This document shows, one piece after another, positions 51,948-60,499 of a DNA stretch of 64,000 bases. Within the stretch, counting starts at the first letter, position 1; each line of letters starts with the position of its first letter. The notes beneath the pieces were generated by a model. It was given only the letters and a program-made list of their open reading frames with translations. It made no database searches and had not been told where the DNA came from. Source of the stretch: Prevotella sp. BV3P1 (GTDB lineage Bacteria; Bacteroidota; Bacteroidia; Bacteroidales; Bacteroidaceae); contig NZ_AWXC01000004.1 in assembly GCF_000479005.1 (NCBI RefSeq), positions 62,001 to 126,000 on the forward strand, in the 5' to 3' direction. Both the position numbers and the translations under genes were made by a program.

Positions 51948-54488
51948 TTATTTGAAAACCAGTTCTTCTTTTCCTGGCTTTTTCTCGATGGTGATGGTGT
52001 CACCAGGGTGGAGTTCGCCCGACAGAATGCGTGCCGCAACGCCATCTTCAATATAAGTTTGGATGGCTCTCTTCAGTGGACGGGCACCAAACTGCACGTC
52101 GTATCCTTTTGTTGCCACAAACTCTTTGGCCTTATCCGACACATGAATGTGGTATCCCATGCCTTCAATGCGTTTGAACAGCCCCGTCAATTCGATGTTG
52201 ATGATCTTCTTGATGGCATTCAGGTCTAACTGATCGAAGATAATGATTTCGTCCAAACGATTCAAGAACTCTGGTGCGAACTGCTTGCTCAGACTCTTTT
52301 GAATAATCGAACGGGCGTATTCCTTGTCCTCATCATTCATGCTCGGACCTAAATTGTTGGCGGCATTGAAACCTATTCCACGCCCGAATTCTTTCAGTTG
52401 GCGTGTACCTGCGTTCGAAGTCATGATGATGACCGTGTTTCTAAAGTCAATCAATCTACCGTTTCCGTCCGTCAGTCTTCCTTCATCCAATACCTGCAGC
52501 AGCGTGTTGAACACGTTGCCATGCGCCTTTTCTATCTCGTCCAGCAAAACAATGGAGTAGGGATGACGCCGAACTTTCTCTGTCAGTTGTCCTCCTTCCT
52601 CATATCCTACATATCCAGGAGGTGCTCCCACGAGTCGCGAAACATTGAAACTCTCGGTGTATTCGCTCATGTCAATCCTGATCAGCGCATCTGTTGAGCC
52701 AAACATGTGCTCTGCCAATTTCTTGGCAAGATAGGTCTTTCCTACGCCAGTGGGTCCCAAAAACATGAAAGCGCCTATGGGATGGTTCGGATCTTTCAAT
52801 CCAACGCGATTCCTCTGTATAGCCTTTACCAACTTGTCGATGGCAGGATCTTGGGCAATAACTGCGTCTTTCAGCTCTTTGGCCATTCCCTTCAACCTTA
52901 CGCCTTCAGCTTCTGCCATGCGTTGAACAGGCACACCAGTCATCATCGACACAACATCAGCAACCTCATCTGCCGTGATGTTCACCCTTTTATCCATCTT
53001 GCCAGACGACCATTGCTTGTTCATGTCTTCCAACTCAATTTCCAATTCGGTTTGTTTGTCTCGATAACTGGCCGCCAATTCGAAATTCTGATTGCGTACA
53101 GCTTCTTGCTTTTTTATTTTAACCGCATCGATTTCTTTCTCTTTGTCAGTGATAGAAGAAGGCACTTCAGCATGTTGCAAAAACACTTTCGACCCCACTT
53201 CATCCATGGCATCAATGGCTTTGTCGGGGAAGAAACGGTCGGTTACATATCTTTCTGTCAACTTGACACAGGCCAACAATGCCTCATCCGAATATTGAAC
53301 ATGATGATGCTGTTCGTATCTCTCCTTGATATTTTTCAGTATTTGCAACGTTTCATCCGTGGTGGTCGGCTCAATCAGTACCTTTTGGAATCTGCGTTCC
53401 AACGCACCATCTTTCTCTATCGAGTTGCGGTATTCATCCAACGTGGTGGCACCAATACACTGAATGACACCACGGGCTAATGCTGGTTTCATGATGTTGG
53501 CGGCATCCATGCTTCCAGGTGTGCTTCCCGCACCAATAAGTGTGTGAATCTCGTCAATGAAAACGATGATGTCAGGATTCTGTTCTAATTCTTTCAACAG
53601 CGCACGAATACGCTCCTCAAACTGTCCCCGGTATTTCGTTCCGGCTACAATGGCTGTCATGTCCAGACTTACTACTCGCTTGTTAAATAGTACGGGCGAC
53701 GTCTTGTGCTTGGCAATCAGTTGTGCCAATCCCTCAACAATGGCGCTTTTTCCGACGCCCGGCTCACCTATTAATATAGGATTATTCTTCTTTCGCCGTC
53801 CCAGAATCTCGATAACGCGTAGAATTTCCTTATCCCTTCCTACCACCGGGTCCAGTTTTCCCTCCCTTGCTGCTTGTGTCAAATCGGTAGAGAAGTTGTC
53901 CAGGATAGGCGTTTTGCCATTCCCTTTTCTCGACTGTGTCGCTGTTGATGGCGCGGCATTGCTTTGGTTAGAGCCCGTGTGTTGACCTCTTGATTCAAAC
54001 TCAGCTTCCTCTTCCTCGTCTGGCAAGTCAAGTCTACTGCTTGTTGGTTTTGCCATTCGTCGCAAATAGGTCAGCGTATCTTCGTAATTCATGTTGTTTG
54101 TTTCTAAAATTTCTTTGGCTCCATTGTTGGCTTGGTCATGCAAGATGGCCAACAGCAGGTGATGCACGTCCACCGTTTGCGTATGTTGAATCCTCGCTTC
54201 CAGCACGGCCAGCTTCAAAATGTTGCTGGCTCGTTCGTTCAAAACGAGTTCCGACGTGTTGATGGGTTCATTCAATTCATCTATTCGTACCCGGTTTTCC
54301 AATTCTGCTTTCACAGTAGAAAGATTGATATTCAATCGTGTAAACACATCTTGTACCAGGCTGTTCTTTTCTCTGAGCATCCCCAAAAGAAGATGTTCCG
54401 GGCCAACTGATCGGCTGGCCAGTCGGGTAGCTTCCTCTCTACTGAATGCCAGTACTTCGGATACTTTTGGTGAAAACTGACTAGTCAT
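51948..54488 (-). CDS. clpC: ATP-dependent Clp protease ATPase subunit, ClpC type
   Basis: AAA+ unfoldase that feeds substrates to ClpP or works as a chaperone. 846 residues: two Clp_N repeats (about 1-145, FSPKVSEVLAFSREEATRLA), a first ATPase domain (Walker A GEPGVGKSAIVEGLA, Walker B IIVFIDEIHTLIGAG), the UVR motif in the middle (VRNQNFELAASYRDKQTELE, about 430-450) that marks ClpC rather than ClpB, and a second ATPase domain (GPTGVGKTYLAKKLA, RIDMSEYTESFNVSRLVGAPPGYVGYEEGG). Length is usual. Confidence 0.95.
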   Translation of the reverse strand: MTSQFSPKVSEVLAFSREEATRLASRSVGPEHLLLGMLREKNSLVQDVFTRLNINLSTVKAELENRVRIDELNEPINTSELVLNERASNILKLAVLEARIQHTQTVDVHHLLLAILHDQANNGAKEILETNNMNYEDTLTYLRRMAKPTSSRLDLPDEEEEAEFESRGQHTGSNQSNAAPSTATQSRKGNGKTPILDNFSTDLTQAAREGKLDPVVGRDKEILRVIEILGRRKKNNPILIGEPGVGKSAIVEGLAQLIAKHKTSPVLFNKRVVSLDMTAIVAGTKYRGQFEERIRALLKELEQNPDIIVFIDEIHTLIGAGSTPGSMDAANIMKPALARGVIQCIGATTLDEYRNSIEKDGALERRFQKVLIEPTTTDETLQILKNIKERYEQHHHVQYSDEALLACVKLTERYVTDRFFPDKAIDAMDEVGSKVFLQHAEVPSSITDKEKEIDAVKIKKQEAVRNQNFELAASYRDKQTELEIELEDMNKQWSSGKMDKRVNITADEVADVVSMMTGVPVQRMAEAEGVRLKGMAKELKDAVIAQDPAIDKLVKAIQRNRVGLKDPNHPIGAFMFLGPTGVGKTYLAKKLAEHMFGSTDALIRIDMSEYTESFNVSRLVGAPPGYVGYEEGGQLTEKVRRHPYSIVLLDEIEKAHGNVFNTLLQVLDEGRLTDGNGRLIDFRNTVIIMTSNAGTRQLKEFGRGIGFNAANNLGPSMNDEDKEYARSIIQKSLSKQFAPEFLNRLDEIIIFDQLDLNAIKKIINIELTGLFKRIEGMGYHIHVSDKAKEFVATKGYDVQFGARPLKRAIQTYIEDGVAARILSGELHPGDTITIEKKPGKEELVFK

Positions 54489-54618
54489 ATCTCTTTTTAC
54501 CTTTCTTTTCTAATTAAATACTACTTAATAGTTTGCAAAAATCGTGCCAATCTACGATAGCATCGCCATCCAGTCCTGAAGTCTTATTGTCAAGTGGCGC
54601 CTCGCCTCGGCATCAATC

Positions 54619-55599
54619 TCACTGCCGATAAAGCCAAGAAAATACACGATTCACCCACGGTATGTATATCCTGAACCAGCGATATTTGGTCACTGGCTTG
54701 CCTCCGAACTTGAGAATGAACTCTCTGAACTGACTCTTCTTAAATGGTAAACCGGCGTAGAGGAAGTAGAAATGCTCGCAATGATTGGCGTGTGCATACT
54801 TAATGGCATTCCATACCGTGACCGTGTCGGGATGCAGGGGGTAGAAAGTCTTGCGCTTGGATGCCAGGTACCACAGATAAGCGTTTCCTTGTGAAAGGAT
54901 AATGGTGCATCCGCCAATCAACTTGTTTTTATACTGTGTGATGAATGTCTTGGTGTGTTGATTTTGATACAACTTCGTAAACATCTCTTCAGAAGGGATG
55001 AATCTCTTGATTTTGCTTCTGAAGTGATTTTTCAGGTGATTGTAAAACAGTTGGAGTTCTTCTTTGGTGGCCACCTCACTCGTCGTCACTCCGGCAGATT
55101 CAGCGTGTGCGATACGTTTCAAGGTCTTCTTGCTCAACCTGTTTTCTGGCGGCATACTGTGTAGCGAGTTATGAATCTCTTGCCAGTTCATGGGGAAGTA
55201 CTTGTTCTGTCTGAAGTGTTGATAGCCAAACATCTTCTGGCTCAAGGCACTGAACTCTGTGTATAGCGCGAGCTTGCGCCTAAAGAAGCGGTTTATTTCA
55301 TACAGCATCAGCCCAAACACTTGCTCCTTGTTCTCACAGCTGTCCTCATATTCTCCCTCGCCGTAAACTCTCCCTTGCTTATATATAAAAGGTGGAATCC
55401 AGGTGCCATGCCATCTCAGTAGGGCCAACATGTGAGCCACACACTTGCCTGTTTGGTCTTGCGTGACAACCATGTAAGGGGTTTGACCGGATGTACGCTC
55501 GGCTATCCGGAACAGCTCCGTGCTGTGAAAAAAGTTGTTGCAGGTCATCGGTGGCAGTTCAGAGCTTTTGGAAATGATGCTGACCTTGATGTTGTCCAT
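54619..55599 (-). CDS. FemAB/GNAT-like acyl- or aminoacyltransferase
   Basis: 326 residues from MDNIKVSIISKSSELPPM. The fold pattern is that of the GNAT-related FemAB group (Acetyltransf_6-like): SAGVTTSEVATKEELQLFYNHLKNHFR, then KTFITQYKNKLIGGCTIILSQGNAYLWYLASKR and TVTVWNAIKYAHANHCEHFYFLYAGLPFKKSQFREF. Such proteins attach acyl or amino acids to envelope components; the substrate here is unknown. The frame extends 12 codons upstream to 55635, but the -7 box at 55604-55611 lies inside that extension. It diverges from maf. Confidence 0.8.
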   Translation of the reverse strand: MDNIKVSIISKSSELPPMTCNNFFHSTELFRIAERTSGQTPYMVVTQDQTGKCVAHMLALLRWHGTWIPPFIYKQGRVYGEGEYEDSCENKEQVFGLMLYEINRFFRRKLALYTEFSALSQKMFGYQHFRQNKYFPMNWQEIHNSLHSMPPENRLSKKTLKRIAHAESAGVTTSEVATKEELQLFYNHLKNHFRSKIKRFIPSEEMFTKLYQNQHTKTFITQYKNKLIGGCTIILSQGNAYLWYLASKRKTFYPLHPDTVTVWNAIKYAHANHCEHFYFLYAGLPFKKSQFREFILKFGGKPVTKYRWFRIYIPWVNRVFSWLYRQ

Positions 55600-55603
55600 A
55601 GGA

Positions 55604-55611
55604 CAAAAATA
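55604..55611 (-). promoter_or_regulatory. -7 box of the FemAB-like gene
   Basis: TATTTTTG on the minus strand, only about 5 bp before ATG 55599, so the message would be practically leaderless. Confidence 0.45.
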
Positions 55612-55653
55612 CGAAATGTTTTCTGAAAAAAACAATGTTTCGGTGAATTTGAT

Positions 55654-55661
55654 TAACTTTG
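55654..55661 (+). promoter_or_regulatory. -7 box of maf
   Basis: TAACTTTG followed by TCC. The longest frame of maf starts at 55659, inside the box, so the ATG at 55686 is preferred. Confidence 0.55.
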
Positions 55662-55685
55662 TCCCACAGATTTTTAACTATTCTG

Positions 55686-56255
55686 ATGATTATACCATAC
55701 AAAATCATTTTAGCCTCACATTCTCCACGGCGCCAAGAGTTGCTGCGGGGACTTGATGTGAGCTTTGAGGTTAAGGTGAAAGAGGGCATTCCCGAGGATT
55801 ATCCAGCCGATTTAGACACGGTCGAGATACCCAAGTTTATCGCACAAAAAAAGGCTGCTGCCTACGAAATGACTCAAGACGAGCTATTGATTACAGCCGA
55901 CACAGTGGTAGTGCTGGGCCGACATGTCATGGGTAAGCCTGTGGATGCCGACCATGCCCGACGCATGTTAAGAAAGCTAAGCGGTAAGACGCATCAAGTG
56001 GTGACGGGCGTTTGTCTGAAAACGGCATCGGAGCAGCGTGCCTTTTCGGTGGTGACAAACGTGACGTTCAAAGAGCTTTCGGATGCTGAGATAGATTACT
56101 ACGTTGAGAAATACCAGCCTTTCGACAAAGCAGGTGCATACGGTATACAAGAGTGGATTGGCTATATCGGTGTAACCAAGCTGGAGGGTAGTTACTTCAA
56201 CGTCATGGGATTGCCTGTTCAGCGCATTTATGAAGAGTTGAACAAAATGAAGTAA
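55686..56255 (+). CDS. maf: Maf family nucleotide pyrophosphatase
   Basis: House-cleaning enzyme that hydrolyses non-canonical or modified nucleoside triphosphates. 189 residues from MIIPYKIILASHSPRRQELLRGL; the SxSPRR motif is the substrate site. ITADTVVVLGRHVMGKP carries the catalytic Asp, followed by LSGKTHQVVTGVCL and the C-terminal YVEKYQPFDKAGAYGIQEWIGYIGVTKLEGSYFNVMGLP. Nine codons of open frame upstream overlap the promoter. Single gene, followed by array C. Confidence 0.93.
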   Translation: MIIPYKIILASHSPRRQELLRGLDVSFEVKVKEGIPEDYPADLDTVEIPKFIAQKKAAAYEMTQDELLITADTVVVLGRHVMGKPVDADHARRMLRKLSGKTHQVVTGVCLKTASEQRAFSVVTNVTFKELSDAEIDYYVEKYQPFDKAGAYGIQEWIGYIGVTKLEGSYFNVMGLPVQRIYEELNKMK

Positions 56256-56378
56256 CCATCTTCAATACAACGATTTAATGTCTTGATGATTTGTGTTTTG
56301 AAAGGCGATTGCAAGTGTGTTTGTCACCTTTCTGCATCATGCGTTCTTTCCATTCATGCAAAGTGGTTTTTCAATAGC

Positions 56379-56466
56379 ATTGAGTTTGGTGCTTAAAGTC
56401 ATTGAGTTTGGTGTCCAAAGTGATAGAGATTGGATGCCAAACTCAATGCTATTAAAATCGATGAGC
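56379..56466 (+). repeat. Array C of 22-bp intergenic units (4 units)
   Basis: Units start at 56379, 56401, 56423 and 56445: ATTGAGTTTGG-TGCTTAAAGTC, ATTGAGTTTGG-TGTCCAAAGTG, ATAGAGATTGG-ATGCCAAACTC and a decayed fourth (AATGCTATTAA). A further degenerate unit may begin near 56356. It lies between the convergent genes maf and the metallopeptidase. No 192-bp leader is found upstream; the 100 bp after maf show nothing clear. Confidence 0.85.
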
Positions 56467-56482
56467 AGATTGATTGAAAAAT

Positions 56483-56512
56483 AAAACGAAGAAGAGTGTT
56501 GCTCTTCGTTTT
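56483..56512. terminator. Bidirectional terminator between maf and the metallopeptidase gene
   Basis: AAAACGAAGA (56483-56492) pairs with TCTTCGTTTT (56503-56512); an alternative inner register pairs GAAGAG with CTCTTC. A and T runs flank both sides. Confidence 0.75.
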
Positions 56513-56522
56513 AGCTTCCCAT

Positions 56523-57398
56523 TTACAAGTCACTTTCGTTTACGTTGAAGGTACTGATGCTCATGTCGCCTTTTTCAATTCCCATCTTCAACCATTTCAT
56601 GCGCTGTGCACTGGTTCCGTGGGTGAACAACTCTGGCTGACTGTATCCCTGTGCCTTTTCTTGCAGGTAATTGTCACCTATTTTTTCGGCACAGTTGATG
56701 GCTTCTTCTATGTCGCCGTCTTCCAACGAATGGTATTCCGCATCATCATGATGGGCCCATACGCCGGCGTAATAATCGGCCAAAAGCTCCAAACGCACAC
56801 TCACCTTGTTGGCTTCAGCCTTGCTCATGCGGCTCATCATGCTATGTCCTTCTGACAAGATGCCCAGTAGATGCTCTACATGGTGGCCCACCTCATGCGC
56901 GATGACGTAGGCGTAGGCAAAGTCGCCGCCAGCTCCCAGTTGGCGTTTCATGGTGGTGAAGAACGAAAGGTCAAGGTACAGCTTCTGGTCACCCGAACAA
57001 TAAAACGGCCCTACTGCCGATGATGCTGAACCACAGGCACTCTGTACGCCACCCGTAAACAACACCAACGTAGGGGGAGTGTACTTGCGTCCCATCTGCT
57101 GAAATACCTTTGTCCATACGTCTTCCGTGCTTGCGAGTATCTGTCTGGAAAACTTTGCCAGCTCTTCCTCTTCTGCCGTGAATTCCCGTTGTTGCGGTGT
57201 ACGCTCTTCTTGCAAGCCGTTCAGTGCGCCTTGTTGGATGACGTTTCCTATCACGTCACCAAGGTTTCCGCCCGACATGAAGGTCATCAGGGCAATCACA
57301 ACAATGGCTCCTAAGCCTCCGATGCCCGCCTTTGCGCCTCTTCCCATGCGCCGCCGGTCTTCTACGTTGTTGCTTTCTCTTCGTCCGTTTAATCTCAT
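56523..57398 (-). CDS. Putative neutral zinc metallopeptidase (YpfJ family)
   Basis: 291 residues. The N-terminus is charged (MRLNGRRESNNVEDRRR), followed by one membrane-spanning helix after residue 28 (GLGAIVVIALMTFMSGG), so the catalytic part faces the periplasm. Family features: YTPPTLVLFTGGVQSACGSASSAVGPFYCSGDQKLYLDLSFF, and the zinc site AHEVGHHVEHLLG (HExxH at 168-172). Both Cys residues of the conserved pair are there. Substrates of the family are unknown. A TAAATTTG box at 57443-57450 (minus) may be its promoter. Confidence 0.88.
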   Translation of the reverse strand: MRLNGRRESNNVEDRRRMGRGAKAGIGGLGAIVVIALMTFMSGGNLGDVIGNVIQQGALNGLQEERTPQQREFTAEEEELAKFSRQILASTEDVWTKVFQQMGRKYTPPTLVLFTGGVQSACGSASSAVGPFYCSGDQKLYLDLSFFTTMKRQLGAGGDFAYAYVIAHEVGHHVEHLLGILSEGHSMMSRMSKAEANKVSVRLELLADYYAGVWAHHDDAEYHSLEDGDIEEAINCAEKIGDNYLQEKAQGYSQPELFTHGTSAQRMKWLKMGIEKGDMSISTFNVNESDL

Positions 57399-57616
57399 TT
57401 TGTATGTTGTTTTATGGTTGACTTATTGAATTGAATGATAGACAAATTTAATCATTTATTTGATAACACAGCCCTAAATGTGCTTGAATGATGCTTCAAT
57501 GCGGACCAATCCTCTGTTTTTGTATGATGAGGGTGGTTGAAATGCGGCCTCACGCATCCAAAGCGGGTATGTCATTTTAGGCTTGTCACATTCTGATTTC
57601 TCGGCGTACGGCCCTA

Positions 57617-60499
57617 CTAACCTCTCGATGTTGGAGGAACGTTACGGTCACAAAGCTGGCGATAGGCACAATAGGTGCATCGTTTCAGTTCGCTGGTGGG
57701 TGCAAAGGGGATGGATGGATTGTAGATTTCGCTCAGTAATTGCTGCAAATTTTCCTTGAATTTCGCATCATACTCTCCAATATCCAGCACCTTTTCCTTC
57801 TCTAAAAGCAGTGTCGGATCGTAGTCTTCACCAGCGGTTTGTTGGATAAAGAGCAGTGCCGGACTTACTGGTAGCTGTGCAGGATTGAGCTGGGGATGGT
57901 GCTTGACGATAGAAGCGTATAAGAAGGTTTGTAGATAATAGTCCTTGTGCTTTTCTGAAAGCTTTTCATCGGTAAAGATGTCATCCACGTCAACGGGCGT
58001 CGATGTCATGGATTTGCCTGTTTTGTAGTCGATGACCCGTATGCGATGCGTGCCGTCGGGATTGACAATCTCGTCCAATCGGTCGATGTAGCCACCCACT
58101 GATAAAGAGTGCGAATCCTGCGCTGTCTCGAAAGAAAGGGTCGAACTGACTTTCTCTTCCAATGATTTGATGACGAAAGGAGCCAGCTTTTCATCAATCT
58201 GCAGCAAGCGGTTGAGGTAGTCGATGATGACCCTTCGGTTGATGAGTTGTAGACCATTGTACTCGGGTCGGTAGCCCTTGTTGCTTACATTGAACAATTC
58301 TTCGTTAAAAGCCTGGTCTACAAACTGTTCGATGCGCTTTCCTTTCGTTCGCAGGTCATGAATGTCGCTGGCTTGTATGCGTTGGTTTTTCTCCTTCAGA
58401 TGGGTATAAATCAGTTCTGCGCTGCGGTGAAAAATGTTGCCGAACATGCGGTTGTCAACGGCATCCTCAGCCTCTGGCTCCTTCAATCCCGCGAGGATGT
58501 TGTAATAAAATTGCAACGGGCATCGCAGATAGCGGTTGATGGCGGTGGGAGAGAGCTGCTCCAGTTGGTTCAAGGCCTGCATTACCTGTTCGTTTTTCTC
58601 AATCACTTCCGGCCCATGTGTCTCCATGCTTTGCCCGCACAGCATGGAGTATCGTTGGATGGGGTGCCCACTTTCTACCATCATCTGCAACATGAACCTG
58701 CTCATTTCGCCCGTGTGACTAATCTCGGTTGAATTGTTATAGGTAAGCGTCACGTCGCTGGCTCGCTGTATCAAGCGGTGAAAATGATAGGCATAGATGG
58801 CCACTTTGTGCTTCACCGTGGTGAGTCCGTAGGCTTCACGCAAGGCGTGTGGGATGAAAGACGTGTCGCTCACCCCTTTTGGCATGTTGCCATCGTTGCA
58901 CGATAGCACGAGCAGATGGTCGAAATCGAGGTTGCGCGTTTCCAATACGCCCATCACTTGGATGCCTTCAGCAGGCTCGCCATGGAACGGGATGCTGGTG
59001 GCTTGGATGAGTTGGGCCATGAGGCGTTCGAAGGTAGTGAGGTTGATGGTGAGGTCGCCGGCAGCGATTAGGTCTGACAGTCGATTGAGTAAGGTGTACA
59101 TCCTGAACACCGACTCTTGGAAAAAAGCGTCTTCGTTGTTTTTTCCTTGCTTTCCTATCCGTTTGAGGACATTGAGTATCCATTTGGTAAGCAAGCAGTT
59201 GGTTGGGTCGTCATCTATGTCTGTAAACAGAAGGGACAGGCCGTCGTCCATGGAAAGCTCGCTGCGGGTTGGAAAGTAATGTTTCTCGGTTTCGAGATGC
59301 GTGAGCAATGTTTGGTGATTCTCTGAAATATACTGGGCATACGGATGTCTTAACACGCGCTTGACGGCTGTCAGTCGGTACTTGTCTGTGTTGAGGATGT
59401 GGCCGGAGGTTTGCAGCATCAGCAGGACGTTGATGAGTGATGCCACCGGCGATTGCGCCAACGGATAGCCCGTGGTGATGTTGATTTTTCCCGCTTCTGG
59501 TGGGATGCAGTGAATCACCGTTTGCAAGAGCTGCTCGTCGCACATCACGATGGCGGTGTTCTTGCCAGCTTCGATACGCCCTTTTTCTCGCAGCCAAGTG
59601 GTGATGTAGCGGGCTTGCATGTTCTCTGTGGGAGCCGATAGGTATGTGATGCCTTTCGGTTGTGTGAACTGCTTGTATAGCTCGTCCGACTGGTTGTCCA
59701 GCTCATTTGGGAACATGTCCAGGTATTGACGGATGAAATGGCCGGCCTCTTGCTTGCCGTCTGTCAGGTAATAGCGGTCGAAGTCCCAATAAAACTTGGC
59801 CTTACCCATGTCTTTCAGTCGTTTGAAGAGAGCTTGTTCTACATTTTGCAGCACGTTGAAGCCCACGAAGACATATTGGTCGTATTCAAATTCGATGTCC
59901 TCATTCTGTGCCACTTGTCGATAGAGAGCGCCTTCGTAGGCGATTCCCTGGTCTGACAGGCGCTGGTTGAAATCGTGATAGATGTCCTTGAAATGGCTCC
60001 ACAGATTGAGAAATCGACGCTTTAGTTCAGTGTCGTGATCTTCATCAAAGTTCTTGAAGAATGCTTGGAGTATCTTTTTTTGCTCCTCAGACAGGTAAGA
60101 AACGTCATCAAACTCGTGTATGTCTCGAAGATTGGCAAACACTTTGTCGGCATCAACCATGTTCTTGTCTATGTCATCAAAGTCGGAAAGCAACAGTTGC
60201 CCCCATCCATAGAACTTGTCAAGCGTTTCATCGCTTCCGGTACACGCGTTGAATGATTTGTGCAAGTCACAGATTAATTTGATGGAGTCGCTGACGGTTA
60301 AGTGGGAATGGCGGCGAAACAAGTCGCTGATGGTGATGTAGGACGGACTCCAGATGGGGCGGTCTGACAGGCATGCCAGCTGCTCGTTCATGAACAGCGA
60401 CGCGCGCTTGTTGGGAAAAACTACCGCCACGCGGGATAAGTCCTGCCCGAACTTGGCAGTCAGGTCTTGGGCTACATATTTTAAAAAGCTGTTTTTCAT
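57617..60499 (-). CDS. AddB-like nuclease (PD-(D/E)XK, inactivated-helicase fold)
   Basis: 960 residues; partner of the helicase-nuclease encoded upstream. The first two thirds resemble a helicase scaffold (VAVVFPNKRASLFMNEQLACL, QVMGVLETRNLDFDHLLVLSCNDGNMP), and the C-terminal third is a RecB-type nuclease: IRVIDYKTGK and, earlier, the Cys in RYLRCPLQFYYN plus CTYCAYRQLC near the end, giving the four Cys of an AddB-type iron-sulfur staple. Together with AddA-like it should process double-strand ends for recombination. Its start overlaps the stop of the upstream gene by 4 bp (ATGA), so the two are coupled. Confidence 0.88.
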   Translation of the reverse strand: MKNSFLKYVAQDLTAKFGQDLSRVAVVFPNKRASLFMNEQLACLSDRPIWSPSYITISDLFRRHSHLTVSDSIKLICDLHKSFNACTGSDETLDKFYGWGQLLLSDFDDIDKNMVDADKVFANLRDIHEFDDVSYLSEEQKKILQAFFKNFDEDHDTELKRRFLNLWSHFKDIYHDFNQRLSDQGIAYEGALYRQVAQNEDIEFEYDQYVFVGFNVLQNVEQALFKRLKDMGKAKFYWDFDRYYLTDGKQEAGHFIRQYLDMFPNELDNQSDELYKQFTQPKGITYLSAPTENMQARYITTWLREKGRIEAGKNTAIVMCDEQLLQTVIHCIPPEAGKINITTGYPLAQSPVASLINVLLMLQTSGHILNTDKYRLTAVKRVLRHPYAQYISENHQTLLTHLETEKHYFPTRSELSMDDGLSLLFTDIDDDPTNCLLTKWILNVLKRIGKQGKNNEDAFFQESVFRMYTLLNRLSDLIAAGDLTINLTTFERLMAQLIQATSIPFHGEPAEGIQVMGVLETRNLDFDHLLVLSCNDGNMPKGVSDTSFIPHALREAYGLTTVKHKVAIYAYHFHRLIQRASDVTLTYNNSTEISHTGEMSRFMLQMMVESGHPIQRYSMLCGQSMETHGPEVIEKNEQVMQALNQLEQLSPTAINRYLRCPLQFYYNILAGLKEPEAEDAVDNRMFGNIFHRSAELIYTHLKEKNQRIQASDIHDLRTKGKRIEQFVDQAFNEELFNVSNKGYRPEYNGLQLINRRVIIDYLNRLLQIDEKLAPFVIKSLEEKVSSTLSFETAQDSHSLSVGGYIDRLDEIVNPDGTHRIRVIDYKTGKSMTSTPVDVDDIFTDEKLSEKHKDYYLQTFLYASIVKHHPQLNPAQLPVSPALLFIQQTAGEDYDPTLLLEKEKVLDIGEYDAKFKENLQQLLSEIYNPSIPFAPTSELKRCTYCAYRQLCDRNVPPTSRG

